A DNA stretch of 21,865 nt from SIG622 sp045652245 (GTDB taxonomy: Bacteria; Bacillota; Clostridia; Oscillospirales; CAG-382). Under the pieces are notes generated by a model that ran no database searches, was not told the origin of the DNA, and saw nothing but the letters and a program-made list of their open reading frames with translations. The stretch covers positions 1 to 21,865 of the forward strand of contig JAZRTY010000012.1 in NCBI GenBank assembly GCA_045652245.1. The letters are read 5' to 3'. The position numbers and the translations under genes were made by a program. Shown here piece by piece: positions 1-5,984 of this stretch (positions are counted from its first letter, which is position 1; every line of letters begins with the position of its first letter).

Positions 1-104
1 CACGCCGACCTGTTGTACGTAAGTACAATTGGTCGGCGTTAAAGTGTTAAAGTTTTTGGTCAAGCTTTTTTCAAAAAGCTTGGCAGGTGTGGGCGGCAGC
101 CCAC
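1..104 (-). repeat. R1 three-hairpin element, 3' of the epimerase gene
   Basis: Read on the minus strand this element begins about 10 nt after the epimerase stop. It has a GTGGGC/GCCCAC hairpin (89-104), an AAGCTTTTTT/AAAAAGCTT hairpin (62-82), the linker CTTTAACAC, and a long hairpin (3-38) with outer arms CGCCGACC/GGTCGGCG and an inner TTGTAC-GTAA-GTACAA stem. The same order of parts recurs after dnaN, recF, gyrB and alaS. It may be a 3'-end processing or termination element, but there is no classical T-tract after a GC stem, so that role is inference. Confidence 0.75.
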
Positions 105-114
105 GTATAAGCAA

Positions 115-999
115 TTATGCCTTAAAGTGCTTCTTAATCATTTCCTTTTCGAAGTTGAGAAGATATGCAGCTTCCTCGTCGATACGAGCTTCGCAGGGGT
201 TATCAACAAGGTTACGGTAAACGTGGATATCACGACCAACCTCGCCGCCTTCCATTACGAAGGGCTCAGATACGATTCTGCCCTTATAATCGATATCAGC
301 GAGAGCTCCGAAGATTTCATCCCAGTCAAGATGTCCCTTACCGGGAGCTGTTCTGTTGTTTTCACCTGTATGGAAGCTTGTAAGCTTCTTGCCTGCTAAA
401 CGGATAGCGTCGCCGATATTGTTTTCTTCAATATTCATATGATATGTATCAAGAAGAACACCGATATTCGGGCTGTCGATTTCCTCAACATATGCAAGAG
501 CTTCAGCTGCTGTATTGATAAGACAAGTTTCAAATCTGTTAACTGCTTCTACACAGTATGTAACGCCGCAGTTTTCAGCAGTCTTTATAATCTCACGCAT
601 ACTCTTGATACTCTGTGCCCAGTAAGGACGCTTGTCACCGTCGAAGTTATCCGGAGTTCCCCAACCTGAGTAGGAAACACCTGAAAGAAGCACGCCACCC
701 ATGTAGCCGATTCTTTCAACGATTCTCTGAAGGTAGTCAACACCACCTGTACGTACCTTTTCGTCAAGAGAAGAAACGTCGTAGTTTCTGTCAAGACCGA
801 GAGAGTATGTCATTTCAATTCCCTCGTCCTTTGCTACTGCTACGAGCTCATCCATTCTTGCCTTACTCATCTCAAGAAGAGGCTGTGCCTGGAATTCAAG
901 AACGTCAAAGCCGATTTTCTTTGCCTTTCTGATATACTTTACATGGTCTGCATCCCAGTTCTTTTCCCAGAAGTTCATAAAAATACCGAGTTTGTTCAT
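115..999 (-). CDS. D-psicose (allulose)/D-tagatose 3-epimerase family protein
   Basis: Predicted ketose 3-epimerase of the sugar-phosphate isomerase/epimerase TIM-barrel family. Such enzymes interconvert D-fructose and D-psicose or related ketoses using a divalent metal. The 294-aa length matches clostridial psicose epimerases (about 290 aa). The four metal/catalytic positions are recognisable: E151 (CVEAVNRFE), D184 (LLDTYHMNIEE), H210 (SFHTGENNR) and E245 (VSEPFV). A CCTCCT complement 9 nt ahead of the ATG is a strong ribosome site. The gene starts 38 nt after the isomerase stop on the same strand, so the two are probably one transcript. Cytoplasmic, with no signal peptide. The exact sugar cannot be read from sequence; tagatose, psicose or another ketohexose are all possible. 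Family call is firm, substrate is not. Confidence 0.85.
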   Translation of the reverse strand: MNKLGIFMNFWEKNWDADHVKYIRKAKKIGFDVLEFQAQPLLEMSKARMDELVAVAKDEGIEMTYSLGLDRNYDVSSLDEKVRTGGVDYLQRIVERIGYMGGVLLSGVSYSGWGTPDNFDGDKRPYWAQSIKSMREIIKTAENCGVTYCVEAVNRFETCLINTAAEALAYVEEIDSPNIGVLLDTYHMNIEENNIGDAIRLAGKKLTSFHTGENNRTAPGKGHLDWDEIFGALADIDYKGRIVSEPFVMEGGEVGRDIHVYRNLVDNPCEARIDEEAAYLLNFEKEMIKKHFKA

Positions 1000-1037
1000 T
1001 TGTCATTTCCTCCTTTAATTATGTAATAAAATTTATT

Positions 1038-2444
1038 TTAGATTATGTCAATGTCGTAGCCGAGATACTTAACAAGAGCTTCCTCAACTGCGTCTGACCA
1101 CTGGCCCTGTGCAATTGCAACGTGGTGCTTGTAGCCGTTTTCGCACATATATCTGAAGATGTCTTCCATCTTTTCGCTTTCAAATACAACACCTGTTCCG
1201 AAGAAATCTGCATCAAAAGCGTCATCTGTGAGCTTGCCGTCTGCTGTAAAGCCGCAAACTTCACCGTTTTCTGTCTTGATTGTAGCGATAGTTGCGCAGC
1301 CACTCTTTACCTTACCATTTACGATACCAACGCCTGTACCTTCGCCGTAGCTCTTCTTGAACATAAGGTGTTCGCCAATCTTAGCTTCGCCACCCTCAAA
1401 GAAGGACTTTGGAATAGCAGAACAGTGGAACATAATGTTCTTTGTAGCGCAAGCGCCGTAGTTGTTGTTAACGTCAAGAAGCATAACCGGCTTTTCGGAA
1501 GCAAGCTGAAGAGCAAGCATCATAACTGCATTGTTTACGTCAAGCTCGCAGGCTGCAGGAATTCCTCTCTCGTTAAGGTCAGAAAGAATAAGACAAGGAG
1601 CGATATTGTACTGAGTAACAAATTCATCCCAGCAACGAACAGCAACTGCATCAAGGCTGTATTCCTCGATAAGCTTGTCAACTGCAACGCCGAGTCTTGC
1701 GATATTTGTAAGCTTGATGTCAGGATAATTACCGAAGGAAGCAACAGAAGCAAGATGCTTCTTCTTGGCATTGAGAGCTTCCTCGTCAACATTGTTCATA
1801 AGGTCGAAAACGTAAGAAAGGTCGATAGTTTCTACGTTGATTCTCTTGTTCTGAAGAGCAACTTCGTCGGTTCTTACTGTCTTGAACGCTGTGGTTCTAG
1901 CACCGATAGCACCGATGTTGATAGACTTCATACCACCTGCAATACGGCAGATAGCGCCGAACTTGCGAAGGTCAGCTGCAAAATCCTCTGAAAGGGGAGA
2001 AACAGCCATCTTTTCTGTAAGTGTGTACTTAATCTTTGCCTGACGAAGAACATGGCACATAGCAAACTTTCCACAAACAGCATCACGTCTGTGAGCAAAA
2101 TCCATCTTGCCGATTTCATCAGGATAGCACTGAACGAGTACCGGAACTCCTGCATCACGAAGAGCTGCCTCAGCACCGTTTTCGTCACCGAAGTTAGGCA
2201 TACAGAGAACAACGCCGTCAAACTTGCCCTCATTTTCCTTGAGGAACTGTGCGTACATCTTACCTTCCTGTCTTGTTTCAACAGCGCCGTAACGTGTAAG
2301 CTTTTCATCCATACAGATGTAGTCAAAGCCTGCGTCGGTTACTGCCTTGATCATTTCATTTCTCGCTTCAGCGATAACTTCGCCCGGGAAAAATCCGCGG
2401 TTAGCGAAAAATAGTGCAAATGTTGTTTTTCTTGTTTTTTCCAT
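1038..2444 (-). CDS. L-fucose/L-arabinose isomerase-like sugar isomerase
   Basis: Predicted aldose-ketose isomerase of the L-fucose/L-arabinose isomerase fold, about 468 aa and cytoplasmic. Counted from the upstream ATG at 2459, candidate metal ligands are E305 (ACELDVNNA), D329 (MLLDVNNN) and H445/H446 (YKHHVAIAQG), matching the Glu/Asp/His pattern of FucI. I prefer the ATG at 2444 because GGAG lies 9 nt upstream of it, whereas the ATG at 2459 has no ribosome site; the longer form would add five residues. First gene of a two-gene operon with the epimerase, and divergent from a PocR/AraC regulator. An aldose would be isomerised and the ketose then epimerised at C3. No kinase, aldolase or transporter is in the window. 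It could also be a divergent family member of unknown substrate. Confidence 0.8.
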   Translation of the reverse strand: MEKTRKTTFALFFANRGFFPGEVIAEARNEMIKAVTDAGFDYICMDEKLTRYGAVETRQEGKMYAQFLKENEGKFDGVVLCMPNFGDENGAEAALRDAGVPVLVQCYPDEIGKMDFAHRRDAVCGKFAMCHVLRQAKIKYTLTEKMAVSPLSEDFAADLRKFGAICRIAGGMKSINIGAIGARTTAFKTVRTDEVALQNKRINVETIDLSYVFDLMNNVDEEALNAKKKHLASVASFGNYPDIKLTNIARLGVAVDKLIEEYSLDAVAVRCWDEFVTQYNIAPCLILSDLNERGIPAACELDVNNAVMMLALQLASEKPVMLLDVNNNYGACATKNIMFHCSAIPKSFFEGGEAKIGEHLMFKKSYGEGTGVGIVNGKVKSGCATIATIKTENGEVCGFTADGKLTDDAFDADFFGTGVVFESEKMEDIFRYMCENGYKHHVAIAQGQWSDAVEEALVKYLGYDIDII

Positions 2445-2516
2445 TTTTCTACACTCCATTCTTTATAGTTTGTATTTTTTGTTGATATTTTTTGAAAATT
2501 TCAAATAATAATATCC

Positions 2517-2548
2517 CCTGTATGTTAAATTATACTAAATTACACAGG
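2517..2548. promoter_or_regulatory. Candidate operator in the divergent sugar/regulator gap
   Basis: An imperfect inverted repeat (CCTGTATG...TACACAGG) contains two direct TAAATTA copies at 2526 and 2536, one helical turn apart. AraC proteins often bind direct repeats spaced by about one turn. A minus-strand TATAAT (2529-2534) lies inside it, so a bound protein would sit over a possible isomerase promoter; its -35 is poor. Position and symmetry are seen; regulator binding is inferred. Confidence 0.4.
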
Positions 2549-2601
2549 AAAATAATAGTTATAATATTCCCTAAAAATAGCATTATCTTACCAAAAAGGG
2601 C

Positions 2602-2630
2602 TTGACATTACGACACATTTGTGCGATAAT
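2602..2630 (+). promoter_or_regulatory. Consensus sigma-A promoter of the AraC/PocR regulator
   Basis: TTGACA (2602-2607), 17-bp spacer and GATAAT (2625-2630) preceded by TGC, giving an extended -10. It ends 39 nt ahead of the regulator's ATG. Because it overlaps the longest possible reading-frame start (TTG at 2619), it rules that start out. Confidence 0.8.
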
Positions 2631-2669
2631 GATACAAAGAGACAAAAAAGTGGCGAAAGGAGAACAAAA

Positions 2670-3506
2670 ATGCTGATATACGACAAGGAGAAGCTGCTGA
2701 AAATTCTCAAGGATTTCCACCTGCTCACAAGAGCCACAATAAGCATCTGGGATTCGGATTTCAATCAGATTTTAGTCTATCCCGAAAACGCAAAGCCGCT
2801 GTGTCGCGCAATAAAGCAAAGCCCGGGTGGAAGCAGCCGTTGCTTTGCTTCTGACAAGGGTGCGTGCAAAATTGCGGCAGGGAAGGAGTCGCCCTACAGC
2901 TTTACCTGCCACGCAGGACTTCTTGACACGGCAATCCCCGTAAGATACGAGGGCGAGGTACTTGCATACATTATGTTCGGGCAGATAAGAGATGCCGAGC
3001 AGCGATATGTGAGCTTTGACAACGTAAAAAAGCTCTGTGCTCAGTACGGTCTTTCGGAAGAGGAAACAGAAAAATACTATAATATGCTTCCGGTTCTCTC
3101 ACACAGTCAGATCAGTGCTGCTGCAAGTGTTCTGTCGATGTCCACAATTTATCTTCACGTAAGTCAGGCGATAAAGATTGAGAGAAATGAGCTTGTATCG
3201 GGTATTGACAATTATATTTCAGAGAATATCTCGCAGCCTGTTACCGTTTCCGAGCTTTGCGAAAAATTCGGCATATCGCAGAATAAACTGTACTCACTTT
3301 CGCATAAGTATTTTCAGATGTCAATCGGAAACTACATAACGCTCAAGAAACTCTCTCTTGCAAAGCACCTGCTTACCACAACCAACAGCAGTATTTCAAT
3401 GATTTCCGAGCAGGTCGGCTTTCCCGATTATAACTATTTTATCAGAAAATTCAAGGCACAGACGGGTACGACACCTCTTTCCTACCGAAAGAGCAATAAA
3501 ATGTAA
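2670..3506 (+). CDS. AraC-family transcriptional regulator with PocR sensor domain
   Basis: DNA-binding regulator of 278 aa. The N-terminal part (about 5-165) looks like a PocR ligand-binding domain: it carries C45, C58, C66 and the C80-H81-A-G-L motif in the usual spacing. The C-terminal part (about 178-275) is an AraC double helix-turn-helix, with VSELCEKFGISQNKLYSL as first helix pair and ISEQVGFPDYNYFIRKFKA as second. The ATG at 2670 is chosen because AAAGGAG sits 7 nt before it and because the upstream frame lies in the promoter. It is divergent from the isomerase-epimerase operon and probably controls it in response to a small molecule. PocR domains are known to sense 1,2-propanediol in cobalamin/propanediol regulators; here the ligand is unknown, though propanediol is a fucose product. 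Confidence 0.87.
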   Translation: MLIYDKEKLLKILKDFHLLTRATISIWDSDFNQILVYPENAKPLCRAIKQSPGGSSRCFASDKGACKIAAGKESPYSFTCHAGLLDTAIPVRYEGEVLAYIMFGQIRDAEQRYVSFDNVKKLCAQYGLSEEETEKYYNMLPVLSHSQISAAASVLSMSTIYLHVSQAIKIERNELVSGIDNYISENISQPVTVSELCEKFGISQNKLYSLSHKYFQMSIGNYITLKKLSLAKHLLTTTNSSISMISEQVGFPDYNYFIRKFKAQTGTTPLSYRKSNKM

Positions 3507-3522
3507 AAATTTTCTTTTTTGC

Positions 3523-3551
3523 TTTACAAAAGAGGCAAAATGGTGTATAAT
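3523..3551 (+). promoter_or_regulatory. Predicted prfB promoter
   Basis: TTTACA (3523-3528), 17-bp spacer, TATAAT (3546-3551), beginning 16 nt after the AraC stop. Transcription from about 3558 would place the whole 3571-3690 hairpin array in a roughly 180-nt 5' leader of prfB. Confidence 0.65.
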
Positions 3552-3570
3552 ATATACTGTATGTAATAAA

Positions 3571-3690
3571 AGCCTTCTCCCCAAGGAGAAGCCTAATAAA
3601 TGAATTGACACTCCGTGTCATGAATTGAAATCTACGATTTCATGAATTGAGCCTTGCGGCTCATGAATTGCACCTATCGGTGCATTGAAA
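3571..3690 (+). repeat. R3 fragment followed by full R4 four-hairpin chain (prfB leader)
   Basis: A CTTCTCC/GGAGAAG hairpin (3571-3594) is followed by four units, each opening with ATGAATTG and closing with a different small stem: GACAC-TCC-GTGTC, GAAATC-TAC-GATTTC, GAGCC-TTGC-GGCTC and GCACC-TATC-GGTGC. Unit length is 20-22 bp. The same stem order recurs before recF and remB. Stems differ in sequence between units but all remain self-complementary, which favours structure as the conserved property. Confidence 0.85.
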
Positions 3691-3736
3691 TGGTTATTTA
3701 TATAAAGAAATTCTTATAACGAGAGGAAGAAACACA

Positions 3737-4852
3737 TTGATAATCCAACTTGAAGAAGCAAAGCAGACTTTATCTGCACTGAAGCTGCAGATTTCGGAGC
3801 TGTCCGATAGCATGGGCGTGCCACAGGCACGAGAGAGGGCAAAACAGCTTGAGGAAGAAACCTGTGCAGAGGGCTTCTGGAACAGAGACGACACCCAGAA
3901 GATTTTGACAGACCTTAAAAATGCAAAGCAGACTGCCGACGATTACGACAAGCTCTGCGAGGATGCAGAGGCACTTGAACAGCTGATTTTAATGGCGCTT
4001 GAGGAAAATGACGAGAGCTTCACTCAGGAAATTCTCGACGAGCTTTCAGCACTCGAAAAGGAATACGACGAGCAGAACATAAAGGCGCTGCTTTCAGGTG
4101 AGTTTGACAAAAACAACGCAATTGTATCAATTCATCCGGGTGCCGGTGGAACAGAAGCGCAGGACTGGGCAGAAATGCTCTATCGTATGTACAACAGATG
4201 GGCAGAAAAGAAAGGCTTTAAAACAAAGCTTATCGACTATCTCGACGGGGACGGGGCAGGCATCAAGAGTGCGACCTTTACCGTATCGGGCGAATTTGCC
4301 TACGGATATTTGAAGAGTGAGGGTGGTGTACACAGACTTGTGCGTGTATCTCCCTTTGATGCGTCGGGCAGACGTCAGACGTCATTTGCTTCAGTTGAAA
4401 TTACTCCCGAATTTGATGATGACGATGGAATTGAGCTCAAGGAAGAGGACTTAAAAATGGAAACCCACCGTTCAAGTGGTGCAGGTGGTCAGCACGTAAA
4501 TAAGACCGACTCGGCTGTACGTCTGACACACATTCCGACAGGTATTACGGTTGGTTGTCAGACAGAACGAAGCCAGCTTCAGAACAGAGAAACCTGTCTT
4601 AAGATGCTCAAGAGTAAGCTTATGGAAATCAAAGCTCGTGAAAAGCTTGAAAAAATAGACGACATACGTGGAGATAAGCTCAATATCGAATGGGGCTCAC
4701 AGATTCGTTCTTATGTGTTTATGCCCTATACCCTTGCAAAGGATACCCGTACAGGCTTTGAGAACGGAAATATCTCTGCCGTTATGGACGGAGACCTCGA
4801 CGGCTTTATGAATGCGTACCTCAAAGCGAAGGGTGAATTTATTACTAAATAA
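3737..4852 (+). CDS. prfB: Peptide chain release factor 2 (RF2)
   Basis: Class I release factor that recognises UGA/UAA in the ribosomal A site and triggers peptide release. The 371-aa length is normal. The stop-codon reading motif SPF (205-207) and catalytic GGQ (250-252, in GAGGQHVNKTDSAV) are present and mark RF2 rather than RF1. The start is TTG at 3737 with AGAGGAAG 7-9 nt upstream; no in-frame ATG lies near the expected N terminus. RF2 genes in many bacteria carry an in-frame UGA near codon 25 and need a +1 shift. Here the frame runs straight through the equivalent region (SDSMGVPQAR), so that autoregulation is absent. It has its own promoter (3523-3551) and a hairpin-chain leader. Free-standing, with an R1 element at its 3' end. 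Confidence 0.96.
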   Translation: MIIQLEEAKQTLSALKLQISELSDSMGVPQARERAKQLEEETCAEGFWNRDDTQKILTDLKNAKQTADDYDKLCEDAEALEQLILMALEENDESFTQEILDELSALEKEYDEQNIKALLSGEFDKNNAIVSIHPGAGGTEAQDWAEMLYRMYNRWAEKKGFKTKLIDYLDGDGAGIKSATFTVSGEFAYGYLKSEGGVHRLVRVSPFDASGRRQTSFASVEITPEFDDDDGIELKEEDLKMETHRSSGAGGQHVNKTDSAVRLTHIPTGITVGCQTERSQLQNRETCLKMLKSKLMEIKAREKLEKIDDIRGDKLNIEWGSQIRSYVFMPYTLAKDTRTGFENGNISAVMDGDLDGFMNAYLKAKGEFITK

Positions 4853-4862
4853 CCCCTTTTTA

Positions 4863-4985
4863 TGTGGGGCCGCTCGCCCATAAAACGAAGTTTTTTAACC
4901 TCGCCCTCTTTTTTGAAAAAAAGAGGGGCAAAAAACTTTAATATTTTGCGCCGAACTGTTCTGCTTCGCACAACAGCACGGCGTG
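4863..4985 (+). repeat. R1 element 3' of prfB (diverged copy)
   Basis: It begins 10 nt after the prfB stop with a degenerate GGGGC/GCCC hairpin, then CCTCTTTTTT/AAAAAAAGAGG (from about 4904), CTTTAATATTTT, and the hairpin with arms GCGCCG/CGGCG around CTGTTCTGC-TTC-GCACAACAG. Same order of parts as the other R1 copies, but the first hairpin is eroded. It is followed by a TTGGTATTATTGCGACCAAA segment that also occurs after the dnaN copy (about 12919). I see no gene or clear structure in 5028-5198. Confidence 0.75.
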
Positions 4986-5198
4986 GAAAAAATAAAAATA
5001 ACTTGGTATTATTGCGACCAAATTTTGCTCTGCAAAATTTGTAGCACGGGCGAGATATGAGCGTGAAAGAGAATTATAAGCAAGGGAAAGCTTTTGCGTG
5101 ACATAAAAAGACCACAAATCTTCCACGAGGATTATATAATACCTCTCTGTATGGAATTTTGAATAAAGCTCTGTAAACTGCATGAGGATAGGGAGATT

Positions 5199-5407
5199 GT
5201 CAAGAGGGGATAACCTCGGTTTCCCCTCTTGACTAGGGGTCTTTTTGGATACTTTTTCCACCTCAATGTGGGAAAAAGTATCTAGGGGATACAGGGGGAT
5301 AAAATCCCCCGTATAAAAATAGAGGTAGTAGGGGACATTCACGAATGTCCCAAACCCCTCATCCGAGTTTTGCTTCGCAAAACCCACCTTCCCCCCAAGG
5401 GGGAAGG
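5199..5407 (+). repeat. R2 triple hairpin joined to inverted R3
   Basis: Three consecutive hairpins: GTCAAGAGGGGA/TTCCCCTCTTGAC (5199-5233), GATACTTTTTCCAC/GTGGGAAAAAGTATC (5248-5282) and GGGGGAT-AAA-ATCCCCC (5294-5310). Then come GGGACATTC/AATGTCCC, a TTTTGC-TTC-GCAAAA stem and CCTTCCCCCC/GGGGGAAGG at 5389-5407. The same series occurs at 13173-13358. The 4853-5564 gap is almost wholly repeat-derived. Confidence 0.8.
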
Positions 5408-5436
5408 AATGCTACAGACGAAATTTTTATAAAAAT

Positions 5437-5538
5437 ACGCCGAGCTGTTGTGTGAAACACAATTGGTCGGCGCAATAGTTAAAGTTTTTACGTCGCTTTT
5501 TTCAAAAAGCGACCGGGGGTTTGGGGCGCGGAGCCCCA
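5437..5538 (-). repeat. R1 element in inverted orientation, upstream of the small membrane protein
   Basis: Read left to right the parts come in reverse order: CGCCGAGC...TCGGCG hairpin with inner TTGTGT/ACACAA, then the linker GTTAAAG, GTCGCTTTTTT/AAAAAGCGAC and GGGGC-GCGGA-GCCCC (5523-5537). It ends 26 nt before the ATG at 5565, so it may form part of that gene's leader. Confidence 0.75.
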
Positions 5539-5564
5539 AAAGCCACACAGAAAAGGAGAAACAT

Positions 5565-5912
5565 ATGAAAAAAGCAAAAAAATACACAGCATATCTCACT
5601 ATGGGTTACACACTGCTTGTACAGAGTATCACCTGCCTTGTGCTTTTTGCAGTAACCCTGAAAGAAAAAAAGAGCCTTGCAGATGCACTCTTCGCCCTTG
5701 CGCTCTCGTTTGGCGCAACAGCTGCCGCACTTTTTACAATACACAGCGAATACAGCAGGGAAGAGCTGATACGCCACAAAAAACGTCTTGCAAAAAATGA
5801 CAACTGGTATTACAGCTTTGAATACCCAAAATGTGACTCGCCCGACATAACAGTCGTGCCGAACTACACAGAGGGCGTTGAAACAGAAGAAGACGATATA
5901 TTGAAATTTTAA
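5565..5912 (+). CDS. Small membrane protein of unknown function (two TM segments)
   Basis: A 115-aa protein I do not recognise. Residues about 12-32 (LTMGYTLLVQSITCLVLFAV) and 39-60 (ADALFALALSFGATAAALFT) form two hydrophobic segments. They are followed by a charged tail with a basic stretch (RHKKRLAKND) and an acidic end (EGVETEEDD). The ATG at 5565 is preceded by AAAAGGAG, 6 nt away; the open frame upstream runs through repeat DNA and is not coding. It lies 72 nt ahead of the copper ATPase on the same strand but is separated from it by an intrinsic terminator, so co-transcription would need read-through. A link to metal transport is only positional. No metal-binding Cys/His motif is visible. 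Confidence 0.7.
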   Translation: MKKAKKYTAYLTMGYTLLVQSITCLVLFAVTLKEKKSLADALFALALSFGATAAALFTIHSEYSREELIRHKKRLAKNDNWYYSFEYPKCDSPDITVVPNYTEGVETEEDDILKF

Positions 5913-5921
5913 TAATAAAAC

Positions 5922-5952
5922 GGGCAATACTCGGCGTAGTATTGCTCTTTTT
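5922..5952 (+). terminator. Intrinsic terminator (or attenuator) ahead of copA
   Basis: Stem GGGCAATACT/AGTATTGCTC with a 6-nt loop, followed by TTTTT at 5948-5952. It lies 9 nt after the membrane-protein stop and 32 nt before the GTG of copA. No convincing promoter fits in the remaining 32 nt. Confidence 0.7.
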
Positions 5953-5984
5953 CAGCTTGAATTTTACAGAAGAAAGGAGAAAAC

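Noticed and set aside
2619..2669. Longer start for the AraC regulator at 2619.
   Set aside because: That start lies within the -35/-10 promoter spacer and lacks a ribosome site; ATG 2670 has AAAGGAG.
3600..3690. R4 chain looks like a short CRISPR array (constant ATGAATTG, variable segments).
   Set aside because: The constant part is 8 bp and each variable segment is a self-complementary stem repeated in the same order at other loci. No cas genes.
4938..5387. Minus-strand 149-aa frame in the prfB downstream gap.
   Set aside because: It runs through R1, R2 and R3 hairpins, has no ribosome site and resembles no protein family.
5448..5564. Longer N terminus for the membrane protein from 5448.
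   Set aside because: The extension is encoded by an inverted R1 element; ATG 5565 has a good ribosome site.
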